64,000 nucleotides of DNA from Owenia fusiformis (Eukaryota; Annelida; Polychaeta; Sabellida; Oweniidae): contig CAIIXF020000001.1 in NCBI GenBank assembly GCA_903813345.2, forward strand, positions 52,469,885-52,533,884. The letters run 5' to 3'. Positions within the stretch are counted from its first letter, which is position 1, and each line of letters opens with the position of its first letter. Below the pieces are notes generated by a model that saw only the letters and a list, made by a program, of their open reading frames with translations, made no database searches and was not told where the DNA came from. Positions 38,262 through 49,700 of this stretch are shown piece after piece. The position numbers were made by a program, and so were the translations under genes.

Positions 38262-39139
38262 CAGGGTGTTCAATAAGTACTGATAAAAATGCTGTAACTT
38301 TTGTAATTTTTAATATTTTGGGACTTTCTACTGTACATTGTTGAGTATTGTACTGATGTACTGTGGGAGTTACAAGAATGTACCCTAACAGGAAGGTGGT
38401 ACTGTGTTTAGCCTAATGTGGCTTGTGGTGGTTCAGGTCTGCACGAAAAAATCTAAATAACAGACTTAAAATGTGAAGATTTTCATATATTACTTTATTT
38501 TTTAATCCATTTTGACAATTGGTAAATAAACGCTGGTACTAAGATACCTTGGCAGCACCTACTGATGCCATCAAAGAGCAAATTGTGCGGAGCAAATGAC
38601 ATCAAGGAGCAATTCATTAGAATACAAGGACACTATATCTATGTACCCCTGGCATGGCATATCGTTGGTAATGATTCCGCTATTTTAAAGAGGGTGAAAG
38701 TCAGTTAAACTTAGTTGAACCCAGACAGGGGTGACTAAAAGCTGTAACTTCCCAAGTCAGATTGATGCATTAACAAAAATATTGGATGAATTTCTATTAG
38801 AAAAATTGCAGACATGACTGATTCAAGTGTTGGTCGCACACACCATGTTATATTCATAATGTTTTAGAAATGACATTGATGTGTGACAAGTTTGTGCGCA
38901 AGCAATTGACTGAGGAGCAATATTCTAGAAGTTGGTCATTTTGATTTTTTTCGTGCATACCTAATCCACCATGGCCACTAACCGCCTTTAACTCAGCACC
39001 ACCTTCCTGTTGGAGCACATTCCTGTTACTTTCACAGTACATCAGTATAATACTCAACAATGCACACTAGAAAAAATTAGTCAGATATATGAAAAAATAA
39101 AAGTTACAGCGTTTTTATCAGTACTTATTGAACGCCCTG
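38262..39139. mobile_element. TA-flanked foldback element, ~0.9 kb
   Basis: The left end CAGGGTGTTCAATAAGTACT and the right end AGTACTTATTGAACGCCCTG are flanked by TA on both sides (38260-38261, 39140-39141). The arms of ~200 bp pair through GGTGGTGCTGAG-like, CTGATGTACTGTG and CGAAAAAAATC blocks. A TA duplication and CAGGGTG ends indicate a mariner-type non-autonomous element. Confidence 0.85.
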
Positions 39140-39576
39140 TATTAATATTTTTTACATTTGCTGGGCGTCAATCAATTGGAGTGTGTCTGAGATCATTGGG
39201 TACTTCAGCAAGGGTCTATATAGGTTCCCTTGTTTTTTCCAAAAGATTAATCCTTGTAAAATACACAAATAATGAAATATTGCATTTGTTTATCATTACA
39301 TTTTAACCTTTCCATTTAACTGGTTGGGCAGAAGTTAACATTGAAACATAATCATATCACTAGCAGTAGGATTGCAAAAAATATTTGGATATATACAATG
39401 ATATGATCAATCAATTTTTAACGAGGAAATCTGGCACTTAAAATTAAAAAAATTGTGGTTACAATGACTCCGAGAACTCGGAAGAGTTAACTGTCTGAAA
39501 CAGTCTACCTCTAGAAGCACTGGCTAAAGATACCGGTTCTTTAACTTGAAATTGAGAGAACTACGCTTCCTTGATC

Positions 39577-39750
39577 ATGGATACAAACGTAAATGTAAAC
39601 GTAATATTCGACTATTTGGGCAACCTGGTGCTGCGCCCTGGCGAAGATTCTAAAATTACACGCTACCCTGAAATATGGTCACAGTTGAAAAAAGAAACAG
39701 GGAGACCTTTGCCATTCGTAGCTTTGGTAGAGATTCATATCCTCCCATAG
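39577..39750 (+). CDS. Small unassigned frame, possibly an exon fragment
   Basis: A 57-residue ATG-to-TAG frame starting MDTNVNVNVIFDYLGNLVLR and ending FVALVEIHILP. Composition and codon pattern look more protein-like than neighbouring spurious frames (charged segment YPEIWSQLKKETGRP). It lies antisense and just 3' to the stop of the four-pass membrane gene. No domain is recognised. It could be a real short protein, a pseudo-exon or chance. Confidence 0.25.
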   Translation: MDTNVNVNVIFDYLGNLVLRPGEDSKITRYPEIWSQLKKETGRPLPFVALVEIHILP

Positions 39751-39867
39751 CCCATAATATCTCAAACGTTATAGCTAAACCACTATCACTATTGATGTCA
39801 TTCTTGGAACATTGGTTCATAAGATGAAGAAGTTCTTCATCCTAGCTTGATTCCAATTGTTCATAGT

Positions 39868-42800
39868 CTATGGTAGAGTTTCATACACATCTCCGGCTTT
39901 AGCTGCACTTAGTTGCTCGTAATGTTCTTGAGGTTCAAGGTAAACATCACTAGAATCTTGAGAAGTTGATTCAATATTATTTGTCCCATTAAGGGGTCGA
40001 TGTGGTTCCTCAATATTGTAGTATGGCGCAGATTGATTAGGTATTATCACCAAATGTTCTTGCTGAGTCCCCATTGTCAAATAATCCTCTCGTGTTCCAA
40101 CATAGCCTTGGCTATTCTGCTGTTGCTCAGGTGTTGGGCTGTCATTATGTGAAGTCTGTTCAACAGTTGGTGGCCCCCGTGGCTGTGTTGGTACCGGGGG
40201 GCCAGTAAACGAAGGATAATTATATTGATGATCCGGGCTTACTGGTTGCTCCATCCTCTCGTTGGAGGATAAATGCTGCATTCCCTGGCTAGTAGCTTCT
40301 TGATATTCCACTGCAGTAGTTGTTATTGTTGGATACTTCTCTGTAGGTACTGCAATATTGTATTCCGGGTCGGGATATGTAGCCATTATAATCTGGAGAA
40401 AGATGTTCAAAATTTTGAACGGTGGTTGAACATTTTATTAAAGCAATTTTTAAACAAAAACCATTGTATATATTCAAGACGAAACAAAGATAACAAGAAT
40501 CCATGTCATGCCAAGTTATGCCCAACAGTTCTTACTTATTTCATGTTAATTTAACTACGATTCATGATAATTTATGATTTTAAAGGTTATCTGGCAACAA
40601 TTTATCAAATTAATTTGCTCAATGCTCGTCCTTCTGTTTTCAGATTAAAAATAAGGATTGTATTTGTATAAACTATATTTTTTGAAAAGATTCCTCTCAT
40701 CATTCGTCTTTTTCCACAACAACTGCTACTTTTACAGAAACTTCGCATTGGTGAATTAATCTAAACCTAGCCTTTGCCCTTTTGGTCTTGAAGTAAGATT
40801 AATGCTTACAGTTTGGGAGGGTTTGGGCTCTGCCCCATCGAAAAGAAAAGACCTGTAGCTAGTAACACAGACAGCAGCTGGTATCTGGAACAAAATCAAA
40901 TAAACGTACACATCTGAAATTCTATCTTCTGGATGAAAATGCTATTGATGAAACTCTTACACCCCAGTCACATTTTCTACGGCGACCTGCGGTCTATCAT
41001 TTCTGCGGCCAGTAACATTTCTACGCTCGTCGTGGAATTTCTGCGCTCTCATACTTTTGCAGTCACATTTCCCACGGCAGCCGCACGGTGAATTTTAAAT
41101 TTCTGTTGATAAATAATACCTTTTTCATTTTATTTACATCGGGACAACTTATAAATGTTATTCATAGTGCTAGGATGTAATATCAAATGAAAAGTGATCG
41201 TGAAACATTGACAAATAATGATTCAATCTTGTTGAGCCAGTTGATTTCTACGGCGACCTCAGAAATAAACAAAAATTATAACTCCGAGTTATAATTTCTA
41301 CGCCTTCCCTGCGGCCTGTAAAAATCTGCAAACGCCGTACGGAGGCCGCAAGGCGAGCGTAGTTTTTCTACGCTCGTCGCAGAAATTCACCGATTTAATT
41401 GATCTGCGGTCGACTTGCGGCCGCCGTGCGACAAAATGTGACTGGGGTGTTAGGCGTGACCCAAAAAATTGAACTAGTTTCAATTGAAAGAGAAAAACAA
41501 TTAAATAATATTATACAGTATAAGAACTTACCACAATACAAAATGTTATAATATTTATAAGCACCAGTGGCACAAAGAATCCCGCTACTCCTGGTATAAA
41601 TATTAGCAGGAACCCTGAAAATAGTAACATTGAGTTCAGAAAACATCATAATAACATTCGATCGGTTACTCATAATATGTGCGATATACAAGACCTCGGT
41701 TACATGCAGCCTAACACATCAGGTTGCAAAACTTTGTTAAATCAAAACATTTCATTGACATGCAAAATGTCACCACCTGTCATTTGTTACAGACGCCGAC
41801 AGCCGGATGCCGACCACCATGCGCCGAACACCGTCCACAAAAAAGTTGAAGACCATAATGCCGCCACTTGTGGTGGTGACATAAATATTGGATTTGAAGA
41901 TTTGATGATAACTTACAGAGGAGAAATGTCAAGAGACCGACAATGACACCAGCGACAGAGAAGAATATTGCTTGTAATACGAGCATCACGTAGTACGCCT
42001 GCAGCAGCCATGTTATTCGCTATATGAAAGAAATAAGCAAATATTATTTATCATATTCACAACGGAATAGCCTGACTACGGTAAAGTCAGATACTGTTGT
42101 CACAAATGGCGGACATAACCGTCGCTTCAACTGTTTAAACACTTGGTCCTCATGTGCATGCATTAAGCTCTTGTGATAATGTATCATATGGAATCCCATT
42201 TTCGATCAAATTGGGTCGTGAATCGCCAAAATATAGCGTCTCTTCGATATCATCAATGACAACGGAATCTGAATTTGAGAATTTAGAAAGATTACGGCAT
42301 AGTCAGTAATTACAGTGTCCGTTGTCCCGTATCTCATTTTGATCGGTTAAATTAAAGTCTTTATTTCGATGGTAGAACATTATTAACTGTACAATGAGTA
42401 TCAAGACACTTTGATTGTTTGTTGTTCCAAATGAATTTAGTCTAGGTGCTCTATTAAACATACAGTTCATGAACGGTTTCTGACTTTACCGTTGTCAGGC
42501 TATTCTGGGGTGATATTTTTAATAAACTATGTATCGTATTTTATTAGACCTCATTTCTTTTTGCGAGTCACACGCACGAGACATTAGTGTTAAAATACCA
42601 ATATCTGAATTTGACATCCGCCCAGGAATTTCATAGATGTATTTTCAGTTTTAATATATGCAATAAATAGTATTTTGTTGAAATAGAGACAATAAACTGA
42701 TAAAAACAGAACCAGGCACATGTTCATTTTGTGAAGAATTGTACTGTTTATAAATTTATTTTCTCATACTTGTTACATTTTATTTCATGCGTTACCTTGA

Positions 42801-44570
42801 TTGTGGCTAGGATGCCAAGTAGAGAGAATATGCCAAGTAATGCATATACGAGGCATACCATTACGGACACAGCATAAAATGGAGTTAACGTTGCATCTGA
42901 AAGAACATTTACAAATGTGATTATTCAACTCATGCTTGTTGTTTTCGTCTCTAAATAGATTACCCTCGTGTTTTATATTGTCCCGTTTTTGTTTGTTTAT
43001 ATTACCTAACCCTACTATCACACCAAACTAGTTTTCACTACGTTCTCGAAAACGGGCTTTAACTGTGTACGAACGGACTGAACCGTTTGGGGTCTATTTA
43101 CAAGCTTCATCGAACATACTCGAACGGGTAGGTCCTCTGATAGAACTTACAACATGCTCAAAATGTTCTCGTGGTCGATACGTTCTACAATTAGAACGAG
43201 TGACAACGTACTAACGACGAGCTGGACGTGCTACGAACGGAACCGTCGTACTTCAATCCTACTAGGGACGTTTTAACAACGAGTTGCACTATCTGAAGAC
43301 CTATTGAGAACAAGGTAGAACTACTTGCAAACGGGTTTAAACTGATTAAGAACGTATTTAAGACTGCTTATGGACGCGTTAGCAAAAATATAGCTATCAC
43401 ACCAAACAAGTTGCCTCTGCGTTCTTCAACACTGGTTTTAAACTGTGTACGAACGGAATGAACGTAGCTACAATGTGCTACGGTCTCTTTACGAACTTCA
43501 TGGACTTTTCCGGACGGGGAATGTGATTCAGAATTTTGAATCGATTCAAAATTCGATGGCGGCCATACCGTTCTGTAATCATGTCATGATGACCTTCTAG
43601 ACTAAGGGACGCGTTATACGACTTGCACATCAACGTCGTGCGACCTGAACGAACTGCAAATGAGATGGACGTATTGAAAACTGTTTATGAACGAAGTAGC
43701 TAATTATTTTAGACATATTTCCCGACCACAGCCAGATTGAGCCCGTTTACGACGTTTTCGTAGGACTGGGTCCCTCAACTTATGTTTGTAATTTACCCTC
43801 TTGGCCCCACTTGTGCATTTGCTTCGTTTTGGGATATTGGGTTGTAGTCTTTTATGTCACCATGTGCTCAAATGATGAGCTTTTATTAATACTGTATTCG
43901 TAACAATAATCTTAACAGTAGACAATACTTCACTTACTTGTTGATGCATCAATGGACTCTGTTTGATTAGAACCCGAGTTAGATTCCATGGATGGCGAAA
44001 GTGACCCCGCCAAAGAGCCACTCAAGGCCATTCCGCCCACAGAGAGTGCCTACACGAGAAGAAATACACATGAGGAAGTTGTTATAATAGGGAGATTAAG
44101 ATTCACGTTTTCAAAAGAATGTACCCGAATGTGTAGAATTATGGTGTTCTGGGTATTAGTATTCATAGTATTGATAATTACTATACTATACCACCTGGAA
44201 AAGCCGATTCAGACGGGACAGAAATCTCTGTGACGGTTGTGACTTACCATGAGGCTCAGAGGTTGATAGCCTTATTAGTTTTAGTTGATCAAAGCAAAAT
44301 AATAGAAAGGGAATGATACAAGTACATGATGAAATTGTATATCCAGACGCCTCGAAATCTGACCACTTAACATTCCAATTGACTCACATATTAAAGAAAC
44401 CTTGAAATATGAACACCTGTTAATCCAATCACTCGATCGGTCAGTCCCAGTGTTCGGATTTGACAGGTTTTACTGTGAAAGAAATGTATATGTCTTACCA
44501 GTAGGATGGCCGACTGAACTATGACTGCAACTGGCAGTTTGCAGCAACAACATGACGTTATTTTACACAT
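39868..44570 (-). CDS. Four-pass membrane protein with ITAM-like tyrosine tail
   Basis: Six exons join in phase on the minus strand: 44570-44499, 44049-43938, 42896-42796, 42019-41917, 41614-41532 and 40392-39868, giving 331 residues with both ATG and TAG. The N-terminus MCKITSCCCCK has a palmitoylation-type cysteine cluster. Four hydrophobic segments follow (about 12-38, 68-94, 101-128, 131-160). The 1-2 loop has two N-glycosylation sequons (NQT, NAT), consistent with N- and C-termini in the cytosol. The 170-residue tail is proline/glutamine-rich with 13 tyrosines: YLTM (Y261, PI3-kinase type), YYN (Y281, Grb2 type), YLEP (Y308, Crk type), and YEQL-x8-YETL (Y315/Y327), which fits the ITAM consensus. 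The topology and CC cluster recall LAPTM/DUF4728-like tetraspan proteins (inference). The YxxL motifs could instead be endosomal sorting signals. Confidence 0.8.
40957..41452. mobile_element. MITE with CACCCCAGTCACATTTT ends, intron 5
   Basis: The left end TTACACCCCAGTCACATTTT and the inverse of the right end AAAATGTGACTGGGGTGTTA form 20-bp TIRs. The interior is rich in GCGGCC/GGCCGC and TTTCTACG repeats. It lies in the 1.1-kb last intron of the four-pass membrane gene. Confidence 0.85.
41768..41881. mobile_element. TGTCACCACC mini-element, intron 4
   Basis: Inverted ends TGTCACCACC and GGTGGTGACA enclose 114 bp with TTTGTTACAGACGCCGA. Other copies are at 47534-47657 (CUB gene intron) and 7482-7560 (partial). 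It ends about 35 bp before the donor of exon 4. Confidence 0.75.
42065..42506. mobile_element. MITE with GAATAGCCTGAC ends, intron 3
   Basis: The left end GAATAGCCTGACTACGGTAA and the inverse right end TTACCGTTGTCAGGCTATTC form TIRs of about 27 bp with one mismatch in the first 20. 442 bp long, in the intron between exons 3 and 4 of the four-pass membrane gene. Confidence 0.85.
43008..43770. mobile_element. CTATCACACC element, truncated copy, intron 2
   Basis: It starts AACCCTACTATCACACCAAA and runs as the reverse complement of 50240-49715, through GGGAATGT, TTGAATCGATTCAAAATTC and GTCATGATGACCTTCTAGA blocks. It stops after TTCGTAGGACTGG, about 40 bp short of the other TIR. It lies in the second intron of the four-pass membrane gene. 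Confidence 0.8.
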
Positions 44571-45021
44571 TATCCAAAGATCTGCTAGTGTTATAAAAGT
44601 GTCCACACTTATTCAAATTAGTGAATCTCCTTTTGTGTGTTGTCCTCAGAGTCAGATTTTATATGTTAAGTATATCATGTCTCTCCGGGTTGTATTTTAC
44701 TTGTGTTTCCCATTTTCTCATGAGGTGGGTTCAACAAATTATCTGTATACTTCTTAGAAAAATGATTCATCCGACCTTACTCCATACTCGTTTCCCAGTT
44801 TTGATTTTTTTTATCCAAGATGACCTTGCTCACTTCCTTGTTAATGTTTAAATGTAAATATTGTAAGTTGGTCAAGTGAAACGTCCGCACAGTTAAGTAG
44901 GCAATATGATTCATAGCTTTGTTTGTATTAAATTTAGGCCTATAGCTATACAATAATTTAAATAGGGTGGAAGTATTTATGAAAATAATCGTGTTCAAAG
45001 AATGTTAAACACAACCATACT

Positions 45022-45195
45022 CAGTGGCGGTTCCGGGGGCAGAGATTTTTTAGTTTTTGGGCCCAAAATTTTGTAGGCCCTCAAAAATGGGTATTTTTGG
45101 GCATAATTTTGCCTTTTTGGCCAATTTAACAAAAAGTGGACCTTAGTTTTTCAGAATGTGGGCCCAATTTTTGATTTTAGGGCCGCAAATGTTTT
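45022..45195. mobile_element. GGCGGAT-type element, left-end copy
   Basis: It starts CAGTGGCGGTTCCGGGGGCA and continues with the family's GGGCCCAAAATTTTG- and GGCCAATTT-like interior. No right TIR was found. Confidence 0.5.
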
Positions 45196-45553
45196 CAAAG
45201 CTAAGTGAATTTTCTGTTACTTCTTTAGACCAATCAAAGCCGATTTGAAGAAATTTTAGTCCATTTTGCGTTGTAAGAAATTGAGTATTTGTCCAAATAT
45301 TTTTTATTAATAGCGAATACCTTTCCAGTTCCCCATATGCAGCCATATGGGTAGCTCTCCTGTAGACTCCAAGCAAGAATTTGGTAGGAGTCGGATGGAA
45401 AAAGTTACTATTGTCGGCTGTATATGGGGAAGGTCAAAAGAAGTATTATAATGAAACAAATACCTAAAGAAATCTGACTGCAATGCCATCTTGTTTCGCT
45501 CGTGAAGGCGGGGCAAACATAGGGACGTTCCTTTTCAAAACGTGGGAGGTAAA

Positions 45554-46054
45554 TTAAAGACCCACTTTGCGTATTTTCAATGTTTTGGGGCAAAATAAAG
45601 ACTTTTATTTGAATTCTATAGAATGTCCAATGTATTGATAAGAACCCTATCTTTCATTTGACACCAACAACAGCTCAAACAAACCAAACCAAAGCTTACA
45701 ATAATTAATCAAAAAATATTTTCGATCTGTCAAGCTTTATATAATATCAAGTTTTTATCAATGTCATTGAAAGATGGCGAAGTTGTTTGTATTACATGAT
45801 ACATTCATTTTTATAGAAGTGTCGCCATTTTTTAAATCAAAAGTAATTAAAAATATGCAATTTGTTTAGCATGCGCATGCATGTCTAATGATCTCGGAAC
45901 TTCAAATGCTTTTTTCTGTGCGAGTTATTATTTTCTTGGTTCAATATTAAAGCAAATCAAACTTTGTTTCATATTTGAGCGAGTGTGTGAGTAATATGTT
46001 TCAATGATAACTTTTTTCTTTTTTTCTTCTAAATTAAGTATAGTGGGCCTTTAA
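45554..46054. mobile_element. TTAA-flanked MITE family A, copy 3 (intact)
   Basis: TTAAAGACCCACTTTGCG to AGTGGGCCTTTAA, 501 bp including the two TTAA flanks. It is the uninterrupted reference for the split copies at 4437-6226 and 11860-18074. It lies in the spacer between the CUB gene 3' end and the four-pass membrane gene start. Confidence 0.9.
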
Positions 46055-46368
46055 AACCTCAAACTAGAAAATTTATTTCTACTTTCTTGACAACATAATA
46101 CCAAAGAAATCTTAAACTTTAAATAAACTTATATATCAAAGTAACAACAATAAAAAGTAGGTACTTTTAATTATGGTAACGGGGTTCTTTCTCAAAGTGC
46201 TATAATACATGGACTCTGTTGCAAAGTATCCATGTATATAATGTATTACATCGCATTATTGCCTTCTAAGTTCTAATGCGATCCTATATCATGTTTTCCA
46301 GGATAAAGTCGAAATACTACTTATTTTTGCAATATAGTAACACGTGATTTATAAAAATACAGCAAATA

Positions 46369-46374
46369 TTTATT
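46369..46374 (-). terminator. Poly(A) signal of the CUB gene
   Basis: AATAAA on the minus strand, about 420 bp after the stop codon of the CUB-domain gene, in AT-rich sequence. It is the best canonical candidate; no other is favoured. Confidence 0.45.
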
Positions 46375-46792
46375 CAAAGCAAATCATAATAATATATTAT
46401 ACAGTTTATACATAAGAGTCGCAATATATACAATTTACAAATACTTTAGCTTTCGTATCTTTGTATCTACACGAATTAAACTACATAAAATAAAAAACAA
46501 TTGAAAAAATCAAAACTGCATGCGCATAGGAACTAATAAATGAACTGATCGCACAAGATGCACAGGTAAATCGCGGTATTTTCAAATAACACATACTTTA
46601 CTCCCGACATGGGACCCATACATGTTCACCAACAGTCTTTAAACTTGAAATAATGGAACAAATATTCCTTACAGTAGCCGAACTTAATGTACATATGTAG
46701 CACTGGATTATATACAAATGTCCATAGAAATATGATGAAAAGATACAAAAGTATGTCTCTGACACAAATGTCTTACAAGAAGGTGCACTTAA

Positions 46793-49700
46793 TCAAACGA
46801 ATGTAGCGATTAATTGGTTCATAAGTATATACACGAAGGAAATATATAAAACTGCAACTATTGGAGCTGAGGCGTGATTTATTGTTGATGAACTTGTCAC
46901 GCCTGTTGTCTTTTCTTTATTGTTGCTAGCGGCTACATGATATCTAACGTTCTTTTCACCTGTAAATATAAAATAATTTCGGTCAGAGTTGAGCTACCAT
47001 TTGAAAACAATCTGTGTTACTTTTATTTACGGTTAAAGTAGAATTGTATCAACCATTCCAGAACCATTCCATATGCAGCGTGATCAATATTGACAAAAAT
47101 ATTAAATTTCTTTACACCGCTGCCACCAACTGTAACAATTAATGCAATAAATAAAATAATCGCACATTCCACAACTGCCACCATAACAACGCACGTTTCG
47201 TTATCAAAAGTTTGCTTTATGACACATATCAAAGGTAGGATCCTCATAAGCTTAAAGAGATGGACATAATGTCGATAGATGTATATCAGTTCTGTTACCA
47301 CAAGAGACTCCCTCCTCTAACATAGTACACGTATTTAAAAGGGAACTAAGTGGGATTGATCTTAAAGATGCCTATTGGTAGTCATGATTTGGGTGTTTGA
47401 ATTGGGTGTTTAAAAGAAAATTCGGGTGTAATTCAGAATGAGTTAAATACCTGACAGTCGTATGGCTCCGCACATTCGTTTGAAGGTAAATAGTCAAGAA
47501 TACGAGTTGTCATCAAGGCATTAACAAGCAAAGTGTCACAACCTGTCATTTATTACAGACGCCGAACGTAACCGCCGAAAACCAACTTCCGACCGCCGTA
47601 CACCGTCCAAAAAAGGTTGGAGACTATAACAATTTGTCACCACTTCTGTTGGTGACATATAAATGAAGAAAGGTAGTCAACTTACCTGAGATGAATTTGT
47701 ATTCTATCCATATTGGTATAGGATTGGACAGTTGACCTCCATGATTTGTGTAACGAACAGCAAATTGGGCGTTAGTTGTGTTGTATGTTAGGTCAAGCTT
47801 ACGCCTTCCAGCAAGCCTATCTTCACATATTTTGTCAACAACACGTGTCCCATCATTTATTTCGACAAATTCTTCACATTCAGCTCTGTAACATTAACAT
47901 TTCATCCCATTCAATAATGTGGACTGTTTGTTAAAGGGAGTTGGGATATTCACTCTTCTGTATCCATTTGTGTATTTTACCAAAACATGGTGTAACGCAA
48001 CCAAGATAAAATTAGTCCAACCACAAGACCTTGCACACAAGTGACTGTCTGTGTGAGAAGGTGTTTAGTCAAGTAGAGGGGGGTCACAGAGGCGTGTAGC
48101 TAGACTAGATAGATAAATAATTTTTCTTTTATTCAACCCTAATTAGTGACTACAGATATGTAATGATGAATGGGGTTTGATGTTTGATGGGGTTGGAAAC
48201 TTTGATGTTCCTACTTTACCTGAGGTGAGACACTTTGACAGTGATTTCTATTATTTCTTTGGGCAGTGATATGAAAGTAGCTAAGCAAGTTGACTCTGTG
48301 GGCAGTTGGTAGTCCGGAAAATGCATATCCCCCTCCTTGTTATTGTCACTTGATTTAAACTGCCAATCGCATGATGTGTTTTCCATCTTGATACCACCAG
48401 CGTGTGAACCTGTGGATGAAAGTATAGAAAGTAACAACTGAAAATCAAAACTATAGATTTCTACAATGAAGATAGAATATTTAGCTCAATATCATCCAAA
48501 ATAATGAATGCAAATATGACCGTTCCCTAAGTGACTTTTTAAACCAATCAGAATGCAGCATAGCCATGCTCTAATTCTCCATACATGAGCGACGGTGCAT
48601 TTATTATATTATTCATTCCTTAAATACCATTCTACAGCACTCACTTGCCCATCGATCATTGACTCTACCATCGAAGCCAACGTAATTCCACGGTGGGCTT
48701 CCAGGACCACTGTTGAAGACTAAAAGCAAGTGGGACCCGGATGATATCACGTGTGCAGCGTCTCCTATGCCACATAATCGTCCAAGAAATGGAGAAGATT
48801 CAGTAGCACCGTCATATATCATAACATAATCTTCTCTGCAGCTGTCGTTTGGTTCATGACTGCATTGAATTATATGTGAATTAGATAATTACATACTTGG
48901 AAAAATAAGCTAAATAAGCACACGACTCGATGAGTTCTTCTTGAATTATTGCATGGTGGGGTTCTTTTGTTTTTTTTGTTTGCAACATACAAATCCACCA
49001 ATAGTGAGTACAAGTGACTTTGTGATCTAGATTTATAATTAAGTTAAAGAGTTTTAGTGACTCAAGTGAATCTGAAATACCTTTTATACAATGAGAATTT
49101 ATATGGACCTCCTAATTGTAATTCTACTCTCTGCTGTTCTTCATTATTAGTTATCTTGTATTTGCATCGTGTATTTGGTGGATAAATACCCGGATAACCA
49201 GGAGACATTATTCTACATTTGCCATAACATCTCTCGACAGGAATTTCCCAATCACAAACTGAAATCGATCGAAAAACACATATAAATCGTTTTGATTTTA
49301 AGTCTTTTAACTTGTATGATTATTTTCAAAAATATAGAAAATATAAAATACATACTAGATATGTAGAAATAAATTACTTTACCGGAATTTTCTACAAGAC
49401 CATTTTGGTATTTTAAATCGCCAAAAGTATACTCAGGACTTGGCGTCATATCTGTAAACAAATATACAATAATATAGAATTAGGATATATCATTGACCAT
49501 GGCCACAATGCCACGTCTATAGATTTCAGCATCCTCGGAATACAGGGATCTGAAGATCCAGAATAACTTCTTCCCTACTGTTCTTTTCACACTGGATTAT
49601 GATTTGGGATAGTTGGGGTTTGTTTTCTTAAGACTGTTGTACGCTCATATGTTTTCTTTTTCTTGCTGTGTTCTGTAACCCCCCTATCACACCAAACTAG

